A DNA stretch of 12,002 nucleotides from CAZUQP01 sp964622455 (GTDB lineage: Bacteria > Pseudomonadota > Gammaproteobacteria > DSM-16500), in the NCBI GenBank assembly GCA_964622455.1, contig CAZUQP010000017.1, positions 1-12,002 of the forward strand, in the 5' to 3' direction. Both the position numbers and the translations under genes were made by a program. Positions 1 to 7,494 of this stretch are shown here, piece after piece. Position 1 is the stretch's first letter. The number at the start of each line of letters is the position of its first letter. The notes beneath the pieces were generated by a model that had not been told where the DNA came from, ran no database searches, and saw only the letters and a list, made by a program, of their open reading frames with translations.

Positions 1-22
1 GCACGTAGGTTGTGGCGGAGTA

Positions 23-1000
23 CTAGAAACGGTTAGCCAATTCAATTGCCAATTGAATGGCGGCTTTTAAACTTCCTGCATCGGCATTTTGCGTACCTGC
101 CACATCCAAAGCAGTTCCATGATCCACGGATGTTCGAATAATAGGAAGTCCTAAGGTAACATTGACGGCATTACCAAACCCCATATATTTTACCACAGGC
201 AGTGCCTGATCATGGTACATGGCAAGTACGGCATCGGCTTTATTGAGTTCTTTCGGCGTAAAAATAGTATCAGCAGGCAAGGGGCCGATCACATTTATTT
301 TTTCTTGTCGTAATGTATTGAGAGCAGGTGTGATGATTTCTATTTCTTCATGCCCTAAGTGTCCTTGTTCGCCCGCATGCGGATTTAGACCGCACACTAA
401 AATAGTTGGATTTTTTAAGCCGAATTTTTTTTGCAATTCATTGTGCAGAATGCGCAATGTACTTTGTAATTTTTCTGAAGTGATGGCAGTTGCTACTTTG
501 GCTAACGGTAAATGAGTGGTTGCGAGTGCTACTTTTGTTTTTGGTGTGACAAATAACATGACTGCTTCACGAGATTGGGTATATTTTGCTAAAAATTCAG
601 TGTGCCCAGTAAAAGCAATTTTTGCATCATTCATAATCCCTTTATGAATGGGGCCTGTCACTAATGCATCTGCTTCTTGTTTCATACAATCACTGGCTGC
701 CATTTCAAGACATTGAAGAACATAAGGCGCATTATCTTGATTTAGTTTTCCGGCAATGCAGGACGTTTTTAATTTGACAGGTTTTATTTTTAAAGTGCCT
801 GGTTGATGAAATTCTCTCGGTTTATGGGTATCAAATGGAATTAATTTTAAAGGCAATTTAAGCATTTTTGCCCGTAACTCCAATAAATCAGGATCACAAA
901 TTACTATTAGCTCAGCCGCCCATGGGCACTGTGCAATTTTAATGGTGATATCAGGGCCAATGCCGGCAGGTTCGCCGGGTGTTATGATAAGTCTATTCAT
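23..1000 (-). CDS. pdxA: 4-hydroxythreonine-4-phosphate dehydrogenase PdxA
   Basis: Encodes a cytosolic, divalent-metal-dependent enzyme that oxidises 4-phosphohydroxy-L-threonine with NAD. The product spontaneously decarboxylates to the aminoketone that PdxJ joins to deoxyxylulose 5-phosphate to make pyridoxine 5'-phosphate (vitamin B6 pathway). The 325 residues align end to end with the E. coli enzyme: the N-terminal ITPGEPAGIGPD signature, TGPIHKG, and the three metal-binding histidines at H163 (TTHLPL), H208 (NPHAGE) and H263 (MYHDQ), each offset by 3 from E. coli H166, H211 and H266. The ATG overlaps the surA stop by 8 nt (ATGAATAG). The only purine-rich stretch before it is too close for a good Shine-Dalgarno, so translation is probably coupled to surA. 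In many gammaproteobacteria rsmA follows pdxA; the 22 bases left at the window edge do not reach such a gene. Confidence in the function is very high. Confidence 0.97.
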   Translation of the reverse strand: MNRLIITPGEPAGIGPDITIKIAQCPWAAELIVICDPDLLELRAKMLKLPLKLIPFDTHKPREFHQPGTLKIKPVKLKTSCIAGKLNQDNAPYVLQCLEMAASDCMKQEADALVTGPIHKGIMNDAKIAFTGHTEFLAKYTQSREAVMLFVTPKTKVALATTHLPLAKVATAITSEKLQSTLRILHNELQKKFGLKNPTILVCGLNPHAGEQGHLGHEEIEIITPALNTLRQEKINVIGPLPADTIFTPKELNKADAVLAMYHDQALPVVKYMGFGNAVNVTLGLPIIRTSVDHGTALDVAGTQNADAGSLKAAIQLAIELANRF

Positions 1001-1967
1001 TTTCCGGATGCATATTAATAATCGCTTGGCTGCGCATTTTTGCTAACCAAGTCTTTAGGGCTTCTTCAAATTTGTGTTGATAAGCGAGTTGCTGTGCTTC
1101 TGACTCAGTCGGGGGCGTTATTTTTTCTGCGTTCTCAGTATTATGTACGTCTAATAAACGTAACAAGTGAAATCCATTAGCGGCTCGCAAAGGGCCTCTT
1201 ATTTCATTTGGTTTCATGCGAGCAATAACATCCGCAAAAGCAGTAGGTAATTCGTCTAATTTGCGCCAGCCTAAATCGCTATCCGTTATGTTTTTGTTTG
1301 CTGCAGCGATTTCTTGATAATTTTCTCCTGCACGTAATTTTGTGGCGATACTTTCGCTCAATTTTTTACTCACCGTCATTTCATCGGGTGTAGGGGAATC
1401 TGGTAAAGGAATTAAGATGTCATCTACATGGTATTCTTTTATGGAAGAAATATTTTTTGGCGGAGCGATGCGCATGAATGCTTTCACATCCGCAGGGGTC
1501 ATCGTTATTTTGGAACCGATCTCTTGTTGTTGAAGTTGTTGAATAATCAATTCATCACGAATTTCCTTGCGATATTTGCCGCGACTCATCCCTTCTTCTG
1601 CTATTTTTTGATAAAGTTCTGTCGAGGAAATATGATTGTTCTCTGCAATGGTGTTAATGGTCTTATCAACATCCGCATCATTTTTATGAATGCCTGCTTG
1701 CTCTGCAAGCTGCAATTGTAATTTACGATCGATCAGTCGATTGAGCACTTCATGACGCAAAGTATTTGCAGGCGGTAGGGATGTATCTGTGCTTGCCATT
1801 TGTTTGCGTGCTGTGTTCACGGCTTGATTTAGCTCGCTTTGGGTAATGACATTTTCATTGACGGTCGCAACAATGTGATCGAGCGATTGTGCTGCTTTGA
1901 TAGATCCAGTCAATAAGGCTGCTGCACATGCACCTATAAGAAATAAAAACCGATACTGCTTAATCAT
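993..1967 (-). CDS. surA: Periplasmic chaperone SurA, short single-parvulin form
   Basis: Periplasmic chaperone/peptidyl-prolyl isomerase for outer-membrane beta-barrel proteins. A signal peptide spans about residues 1-26 (basic MIKQYR, hydrophobic core, cleavage probably after IKAA). The SurA N-terminal helical domain follows to about 160. A single parvulin domain lies at about 178-275, starting EYHVDDILIPLP and ending NGFHLLRLLDV. A C-terminal helix (about 290-315) should pack back on the N-domain. The parvulin start resembles P1 of E. coli SurA (ILIPLP), so P2 appears to be missing; the protein has 324 residues against 428 in E. coli. The ATG at 1967 is preferred: AGGA lies 8 nt upstream and it overlaps the lptD stop by 8 nt (ATGATTAA). 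A longer reading would need a TTG at 1985 and would only add residues before the signal peptide. LptD, encoded just upstream, is a known SurA client. Confidence 0.93.
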   Translation of the reverse strand: MIKQYRFLFLIGACAAALLTGSIKAAQSLDHIVATVNENVITQSELNQAVNTARKQMASTDTSLPPANTLRHEVLNRLIDRKLQLQLAEQAGIHKNDADVDKTINTIAENNHISSTELYQKIAEEGMSRGKYRKEIRDELIIQQLQQQEIGSKITMTPADVKAFMRIAPPKNISSIKEYHVDDILIPLPDSPTPDEMTVSKKLSESIATKLRAGENYQEIAAANKNITDSDLGWRKLDELPTAFADVIARMKPNEIRGPLRAANGFHLLRLLDVHNTENAEKITPPTESEAQQLAYQHKFEEALKTWLAKMRSQAIINMHPENE

Positions 1968-4563
1968 TTGTATAATCCTGCCCAAAATTTGTTTGATATC
2001 CTGAAATGCTGTTGCTTAGTAACTGGCTCGGGTCCGCGTTGCCATAGTTTCCTAATCCTTTTAAAGCAAATTGAATAAAGAATTGGGTATTGTACTGGTA
2101 CGTATTATTAGGACTTAGATTAGTAAACGTACGGCCTGTTACAAAACGCACAGCCCAACAACAACTGTCATATTGTAAACCATAGAGCAGATTCTGAAAA
2201 TGATGGCGGTTCCAATTTTGTGTCCACTTTGCAATGGTGCTCCAATCACGAGAAATGGGCCAGGCAAATGAGAGATCAGTTTGAGATAAATTGCTGGCGC
2301 TATTGTTTGGGATATCTCCTTGCTGGAAATCACCGTTTCGTAAAAAACTATAGCCTAAGTTAATGATTTTTTGTGATTCTGTTTGATAATGCAGGGTAAT
2401 ACTTTGATTGTTAAATTGATTATCCTCCACATCCCAAATGGCATTACCAATCAGGCTCCACTCAGGGTTTAGATGATAAGTTAGTACGCCGGATAAAGGC
2501 GATTTATTAAAATTATTTTCCGGGCTATTGGGCAGGTTCGTGCAAGGGATGACTGAATCTGTCCCGCATAAGGTCACTTTACGGTCAATGAAATAAAAGA
2601 TCTGGCCGATACCAGCCCGTAACTTGGTATAGCCGGATTGTTGATCAATTAATTGAGAAGTGACCCCATAGCTGATTTGATTAGCATCGCCAATACGGTC
2701 AAGCCCGCTAAAACGATTATAAATAAACAATTCATCGTAGGTGAGGGTATTCACCGTTGTATCGAACACAGGAATATTTTCTTGGTTTCGATAGGGAACA
2801 TAGGTGTAATACACTTGTGGCTCAAAGGTTTGCCGATAAGCGGAATTAAATAAATGAATATCTCGATCGAAAAACAATCCAGAATGAATATCAAAAATCG
2901 GTAATGCTCGCGAAGGATGATGCGGATTCGTTGGCGTAATATGCTGTAAATCATATTGCGTAAAAGCAAACTGTAAACGCGGTGTAAAATAAAAATAAGG
3001 ACGATTCAATGGTAGTGATATGCCCGGCTGGATATTTAATCGATTGCCAATAGGCGCTATGGTATTGCTGCCTGGCGTATTGGTAATATCAAAATGCGTG
3101 ACTTCATTTGAAATAAAATAATCAAATCCATCATATCCATTCGGATATTCGCCATCTAAAATAAGTTGCGGTAGCCGAGTATATTGATTTTGTACCACGG
3201 TTTGATCCAGCGGATGTAAAGTTTGATAACCTTGAACGCGGCCTATCAATTTCCAGTATTGGCTTTGATAGTTTAATTGGGCTTGCTGCAATAATTGATT
3301 TTGGGTGACTTCATTTAAGTTATTATTTAAATCAATTAAGTAATAATCATCACTGACACGATTGTAGTCAATGTTACCTGACCATGATTCATTTAAACGT
3401 GTTTCATCTTGCCAAGAAAAAGCACTGCGAGTGTCAGTTGCATTTTGTAAGCGGCGTAATTCTGCTTGAATATAAGAATCGGTAGATGTCTGATATTTTG
3501 CTTGATAAGAACTTTGTAATTCGGCGAATGCGCTGTCATTAGGAAGTACACTTCCTGCGATATTCCCTTGGCTGGTTGGGGTCAGATAACGAAATAACTC
3601 GGAAATTTGTAAGCCGCGTTTACTTAAATAAGCGGGTGTTGTTGTCGAATCATAGTTGGGTGCCATGTTCCAATAAAAGGGAACGCCAAGATAAGCGCCT
3701 GTTCTGCTGGAGGTGCCAATGGTCGGCGTCAAAAAACCCGTTTGACGCCGGTTATCCAGTGGAAAATTTAAGTAAGGTGTGTAGAAGATAGGGATGCCTT
3801 TGACATACACACGAGCATTGCGCGCAGCGCCTCGACCGATGTTTTTATTGAGTTTGATGTGGCTTGCCTTTACTTCCCACACTTTAGCAACGGGCGGGCA
3901 AGTGCTATAACTCGCATCGCGAAATTCATAAATTTGAGATTCATTTTGTTTGAATTCTGCTGCTCTTCCCCATGCATTTAGCTGCGTAATTTTGCGCGCT
4001 TTTTCCAAATCTTCTGGACGATAGGTAGGATTAAAGTGTAAACCATGGTTAGCATAAATAGCAGTACGATACAAAATATCACGCAATGTCTGGCCTTTCG
4101 TCTTTAAATCAAATTGACCGCTCTTAGCGATGACTAAACTATTAGGTTCACGTAAAGTCACGTCATCGCTCAACTCAATGGTGCTTAATTTTCCACTGAC
4201 AGGATCACGATATAAGTATGCCTTATTCGCAATGATTTGCTGGCCAAAGCGTGTAATGGTGACGCGCTGGCCGATGGATGTGCCGTGTTGGGCAAACAGC
4301 ATTCCCTGATTGCTGGTGATATGGATCAGGTTAGTGTTCGCTAATTCTTTGGAATCCGCGAAGGGTTCTTCTAAATAATAACCGCCGCAACGATTTTCAT
4401 GTGAAGAGACCCATCCAAGCGCCGCAGCCACTTCCGATGCGCTTAAAGTGACGGGGGGTGCTGTGATGGAATGCCCTGGAACATCACTGCTTTTTGCTTT
4501 CACGTTAAATGGGAAAACACAGATGAATGCGATCAGCATGAGGATTATTTTTTCATTAAACAT
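1960..4563 (-). CDS. lptD: LPS-assembly outer-membrane protein LptD
   Basis: Outer-membrane beta-barrel that, with the lipoprotein plug LptE, inserts lipopolysaccharide into the outer leaflet at the end of the Lpt bridge. The 867-residue product has a signal peptide (about residues 1-24, ending FNVKA), a periplasmic OstA/LptA-like beta-jellyroll (about 75-220), and then a large barrel rich in aromatic, Asn and Gln residues. The conserved cysteine pattern is complete: C59 (NRCGGYY), C222 (STCPP) and the adjacent pair C801-C802 (DSCCWA). These correspond to the four cysteines of E. coli LptD whose non-consecutive disulfides are needed for function. Two further cysteines, C666 and C674, sit in a loop-like segment and could pair. 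It is the first gene of an lptD-surA-pdxA operon and is divergent from amgK. In the 120-bp shared intergenic region I see neither a convincing sigma-70 promoter nor a sigma-E promoter. The Shine-Dalgarno is weak. Confidence 0.96.
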   Translation of the reverse strand: MFNEKIILMLIAFICVFPFNVKAKSSDVPGHSITAPPVTLSASEVAAALGWVSSHENRCGGYYLEEPFADSKELANTNLIHITSNQGMLFAQHGTSIGQRVTITRFGQQIIANKAYLYRDPVSGKLSTIELSDDVTLREPNSLVIAKSGQFDLKTKGQTLRDILYRTAIYANHGLHFNPTYRPEDLEKARKITQLNAWGRAAEFKQNESQIYEFRDASYSTCPPVAKVWEVKASHIKLNKNIGRGAARNARVYVKGIPIFYTPYLNFPLDNRRQTGFLTPTIGTSSRTGAYLGVPFYWNMAPNYDSTTTPAYLSKRGLQISELFRYLTPTSQGNIAGSVLPNDSAFAELQSSYQAKYQTSTDSYIQAELRRLQNATDTRSAFSWQDETRLNESWSGNIDYNRVSDDYYLIDLNNNLNEVTQNQLLQQAQLNYQSQYWKLIGRVQGYQTLHPLDQTVVQNQYTRLPQLILDGEYPNGYDGFDYFISNEVTHFDITNTPGSNTIAPIGNRLNIQPGISLPLNRPYFYFTPRLQFAFTQYDLQHITPTNPHHPSRALPIFDIHSGLFFDRDIHLFNSAYRQTFEPQVYYTYVPYRNQENIPVFDTTVNTLTYDELFIYNRFSGLDRIGDANQISYGVTSQLIDQQSGYTKLRAGIGQIFYFIDRKVTLCGTDSVIPCTNLPNSPENNFNKSPLSGVLTYHLNPEWSLIGNAIWDVEDNQFNNQSITLHYQTESQKIINLGYSFLRNGDFQQGDIPNNSASNLSQTDLSFAWPISRDWSTIAKWTQNWNRHHFQNLLYGLQYDSCCWAVRFVTGRTFTNLSPNNTYQYNTQFFIQFALKGLGNYGNADPSQLLSNSISGYQTNFGQDYTND
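1976..1979 (-). promoter_or_regulatory. Shine-Dalgarno that decides the surA start
   Basis: AGGA on the minus strand lies 8 nt before the ATG at 1967, inside the end of lptD. It supports the ATG start over the in-frame TTG at 1985, which would place the signal peptide six residues into the protein. Confidence 0.6.
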
Positions 4564-4683
4564 GTGGCGAATGGTTTCCCTGCCCCTAAACTTTGCAAGT
4601 GTAACGAAAAGAGTGAAATGAGGGAATAAAAAAGGTGCAAAAGCATTGCTTACTCGAAAGGAATAGATAAGAATATTTACCTT

Positions 4684-5658
4684 ATGATCCCATCTTCTTT
4701 AGATACCTGGCTAACAGAAACTTGCCGGTTAACCCATTACCAATTATGCCCTTTACTCGGTGATGCGAGTTTTCGCCGTTATTTTCGGGTGAAGCATTCT
4801 GCTGGTTCTTATATCGCGATGGATGCATCCATTGAAAAAGAAAGCTGCACTCCATTTGTTGCCATTGCAACAGAGTTAAATCAACAAGGGTTGCAAACAC
4901 CTAAAATTATAGCAAGTGATCTTTCCAAAGGATTTTTGCTGCTCACTGATTTTGGCGATCGTCTTTATCTGAAAGAGTTAACAGTGTCTAATGCAGATCT
5001 TCTTTATACGCGCGCTTTAGATGCGCTTTCCATTTTAAAAAATTGCCATGAAATACCTCAATGGGAATTGAAATTTTTTAATCAAGAACGGATGCGCGAT
5101 GAATTAATGTTATGTAAAGAATGGTTTTTTGAAAAATATTTATCGTTAACATTATCACGAGAAGCGCACGCACGCTTAAATGCTTCTTTTGATTTTTTGG
5201 CAGAAAATGCGGCTAACCAACCGCTTGTTTTTATGCATCGTGATTATCATTCGGCTAATTTAATGCGTTTGGAAAATGAAGAGGTGGGTATTCTTGATTT
5301 CCAAGATGCTTTTATCGGGCCTTTGACCTATGATGTTGTTTCATTGCTGCGCGATTGTTACATTGATTGGCCGGAAAAAAGAGTGATTGAGTGGGCAACT
5401 TATTATTGGCAGAAAATTGCTTTGCCTTCAGTTTCGCTCGAAACATTTTTACGTTGGTTTGATTTAATGGGAATACAACGGCATTTAAAATGTTTGCTGA
5501 CTTTTTCTCGTAAATATTGCCGTGATCAAAATGCAGAGTATGTGCAGCATATTCCGCGCACGCTTCATTATATTATAACGATTAGCGAACGTTATCCTGA
5601 ATGCAAAGCTTTAACCATTTTTTTACGTGAAGAGGTCATGGAAAAATGCGCGCAATGA
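4684..5658 (+). CDS. amgK: MurNAc/GlcNAc anomeric kinase AmgK
   Basis: Cytosolic sugar kinase of the aminoglycoside-phosphotransferase fold. It phosphorylates recovered N-acetylmuramate at C1 to give MurNAc alpha-1-phosphate, the first step of the Pseudomonas-type cell-wall recycling shunt. Visible motifs are the N-lobe GDASFRRYFR (26-35) typical of this family, the catalytic-loop Brenner motif HRDYHSAN (185-192, D187 as base, N192 as metal ligand), and the DFG-like LDFQD (204-208, D205) followed by the characteristic IGPLTYDVVSLLRDCYI. The 324-residue length is usual. The ATG at 4684 is the first usable in-frame start, but its nearest purine-rich site (AAAGGAA, 4657-4663) is about 20 nt away, so initiation may be weak. 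The gene is transcribed divergently from lptD and overlaps murU by 13 nt. The same arrangement next to lptD is known in Pseudomonas. The family also contains less specific phosphotransferases, but the murU partner makes AmgK the best call. Confidence 0.92.
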   Translation: MIPSSLDTWLTETCRLTHYQLCPLLGDASFRRYFRVKHSAGSYIAMDASIEKESCTPFVAIATELNQQGLQTPKIIASDLSKGFLLLTDFGDRLYLKELTVSNADLLYTRALDALSILKNCHEIPQWELKFFNQERMRDELMLCKEWFFEKYLSLTLSREAHARLNASFDFLAENAANQPLVFMHRDYHSANLMRLENEEVGILDFQDAFIGPLTYDVVSLLRDCYIDWPEKRVIEWATYYWQKIALPSVSLETFLRWFDLMGIQRHLKCLLTFSRKYCRDQNAEYVQHIPRTLHYIITISERYPECKALTIFLREEVMEKCAQ

Positions 5659-6314
5659 TTTTGGCAGCAGGCCGCGGCGAGCGCATGGGGGCGTTAACAG
5701 CCGATCTGCCCAAACCGCTTTTAAAAGCAGGGAAAAATTATTTAATTGAATATTCTATCTTATCCCTGGTCAAAATAGGTATTCTGGACATTGTGATTAA
5801 CATCAGTTATTGCGCTGGACAAATCAAAACAGCATTAGGAGATGGTTCTCGTTATGGTGTTCGTTTTTATTATTCAGAAGAGCCGGACGTTTTAGAAACA
5901 GGCGGCGGCATTTTAAATGCATTGCCATTACTTGGCGATGAACCTTTTATTGTATTAAGCAGCGATATTATTACGGATTATCCTTTGCAGAAATTATTTT
6001 TGCGTCCTGATATGCTTGCGCATTTAATTTTAGTGGACAATCCCTCTTTTCATCCCTCGGGAGATTTTTGTTTGCAAGATGAAAAATTATCTTTAGCTTT
6101 TCAAAATCAATTTTCATTTGGCAATATCGGTATTTATCATCCCGATTTATTTTCAGGTTATCAACCGGGTAAATTTCGTTTGGGCGGTGTACTTAAAGAA
6201 GCAATTTCGAAAGAAAAAATCACCGGAGAACATTACCAAGGCATTTGGCATAATATAGGCACGCCTGAGGATTTATCGCGGTGCTTGATAAACTCCTTTG
6301 ATTCCGCCTTTTGA
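5646..6314 (+). CDS. murU: MurNAc-1-phosphate uridylyltransferase MurU
   Basis: Nucleotidyltransferase that converts MurNAc alpha-1-phosphate and UTP to UDP-MurNAc. It completes the AmgK/MurU shunt, which bypasses MurA/MurB and in Pseudomonas contributes to intrinsic fosfomycin tolerance. The 222 residues show the nucleotidyltransferase signature LAAGRGERM (6-14), LPKPL (21-25), ETGGGI (84-89), the metal-binding SSDI (105-108, D107) and the family-typical C-terminus WHNIGTPEDL (201-210). The sugar-nucleotide family often has NGDI or NSDI where SSDI stands here. The ATG at 5646 is chosen because AGAGG lies 10 nt upstream and it gives the family-typical start MRAMILAAG; an ATG at 5655 (ATGA overlap with the amgK stop) is possible. 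The last 42 bp overlap the 3' end of convergent cfa. Other UTP/GTP-sugar transferases look similar, so linkage to amgK is part of the evidence. Confidence 0.92.
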   Translation: MRAMILAAGRGERMGALTADLPKPLLKAGKNYLIEYSILSLVKIGILDIVINISYCAGQIKTALGDGSRYGVRFYYSEEPDVLETGGGILNALPLLGDEPFIVLSSDIITDYPLQKLFLRPDMLAHLILVDNPSFHPSGDFCLQDEKLSLAFQNQFSFGNIGIYHPDLFSGYQPGKFRLGGVLKEAISKEKITGEHYQGIWHNIGTPEDLSRCLINSFDSAF

Positions 6315-7394
6315 AAAAACAATTTGCCACAACTGCATGCCGCGTGCACGAAAACCCCCAGCACATAAAAGCAAATAATATCGCCACATGCGATAAAATC
6401 TTTCATCGTATTCTTTTTTCAAATTAGGCCAGTTTTTGGTGAAATTTTCGTTCCATGCCATGAGTGTATTATCATAATAAGCACCGAAATTTTGCCAATC
6501 TTCCATAATAAAAAAATCTTCGCTTGCTTTGCCGATTTGTGCAATAGAAGGCAGCATGCCGGTTGAAAAAATATATTTTGTGATCCATTCATCTGCTTGA
6601 AAAACAGTTTTATTTGAACCAATGGTGTGTAATAAAAAAAGAGCGCCCTCAGATAAGCACGTTGATACAATTTGCATATAATGCCGATGATTTAAATGCC
6701 CCACGTGTTCAAACATGCCAAGAGAAACTACACGGTCAAATTTTTCTTTCATTTCTCGATAATCTTGATAACGTATTTCAATGGGGAGCCCCGTGCAATT
6801 TTGTTTGGCGTATTCAAACTGATTTTTTGAAACAGTAATGCCGACTACGCTTACACCATAGGTTTCTGCTGCATATTTGGCGAGTGCACCAAATCCACAG
6901 CCAATATCCAAAATACGCATGCCGGGTTGTAATTTTAATTTTTGACAAACGAGTTTTAGCTTTGCTTGTTGTGCTTCTTCCAAATTTTTGGCTTCCTTCC
7001 AATAACCGCAAGTGTAGCTCATGCTGGGATCTAAGGTTGCTTTAAATAAATTGTTGCCGAGATCATAATGAGTTTTACCTACCTGAAAGGCCCGCTTTTT
7101 GGGTTGAAGATTAATCAGTTTAGCGATCAATGCCTTAAATAAAAGGCGATTATTTTTTTTAATCTGACTTTCAAGGTCAGCGCGGATGAGGCGGTCAAAA
7201 AAGACATCCAGTGCTGCTGAATCCCACCAGCCGTCCATGTACATTTCACCTAATCCAAGCGAACCTTCGCGAACGAGGCGCGCATAAAAATCTTCATTGT
7301 GAACTTGGATGTCTGAGGGGCGGGTTCCATTGATTTCGATCCCGATTTTTTGTAAGGAATCTGTCACAAGTGATTTTGCAATACTGTTTGTCAT
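6273..7394 (-). CDS. cfa: Cyclopropane-fatty-acyl-phospholipid synthase
   Basis: Peripheral inner-membrane enzyme that transfers a methylene from S-adenosylmethionine to cis double bonds of membrane phospholipid acyl chains. The modification is typically made in stationary phase and under acid or other stress. The 373 residues align with E. coli Cfa at a constant offset of 10: C129 (SYTCGYW), SAM-binding ILDIGCGFGAL (161-171), E229 (MFEHVGH), H256 and I258 (LLHTIGSN) and Y307 (YYDNTL) match E. coli C139, E239, H266, I268 and Y317. The bicarbonate-site and catalytic residues are therefore intact. The start is supported by AAGGA 5 nt upstream of the ATG. Its C-terminus (RARGMQLWQIVFSKGG) is canonical, so the 42-bp convergent overlap with murU is a genuine feature of both genes, not an over-extension. 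The kinase gene lies 100 bp upstream on the same strand, with a plausible separate promoter for cfa between them. Confidence 0.96.
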   Translation of the reverse strand: MTNSIAKSLVTDSLQKIGIEINGTRPSDIQVHNEDFYARLVREGSLGLGEMYMDGWWDSAALDVFFDRLIRADLESQIKKNNRLLFKALIAKLINLQPKKRAFQVGKTHYDLGNNLFKATLDPSMSYTCGYWKEAKNLEEAQQAKLKLVCQKLKLQPGMRILDIGCGFGALAKYAAETYGVSVVGITVSKNQFEYAKQNCTGLPIEIRYQDYREMKEKFDRVVSLGMFEHVGHLNHRHYMQIVSTCLSEGALFLLHTIGSNKTVFQADEWITKYIFSTGMLPSIAQIGKASEDFFIMEDWQNFGAYYDNTLMAWNENFTKNWPNLKKEYDERFYRMWRYYLLLCAGGFRARGMQLWQIVFSKGGIKGVYQAPR

Positions 7395-7439
7395 AACGAT
7401 CCTTGTTTACAAACGATTAGGCAGCTTGCATCTCAATCT

Positions 7440-7476
7440 ATCTTACTATTATTAAGGCGTGCTATTCAATTGTAAA
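7440..7476 (-). promoter_or_regulatory. Candidate sigma-70 promoter region of cfa
   Basis: Two overlapping minus-strand candidates lie in the 100-bp gap before cfa. The better is TTTACA (7471-7476) with a 17-nt spacer and AATAAT (7448-7453), five of six matches in each box. The other is TTGAAT (7464-7469), an 18-nt spacer and TAAGAT (7440-7445), four of six each. Either would leave a short leader before the AAGGA at 7400-7404. This is read by eye from an A+T-rich stretch, so chance matches are possible. Confidence 0.4.
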
Positions 7477-7494
7477 TGATAGCTTTGAATGCAT

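Noticed and set aside
219..515. 98-codon plus-strand frame inside pdxA.
   Set aside because: Antisense to a strongly conserved enzyme, with low-complexity Cys/Phe/Ser composition; a shadow frame.
1968..1985. Longer SurA from a TTG at 1985.
   Set aside because: It adds six residues in front of a normal signal peptide, while the ATG at 1967 has AGGA 8 nt upstream.
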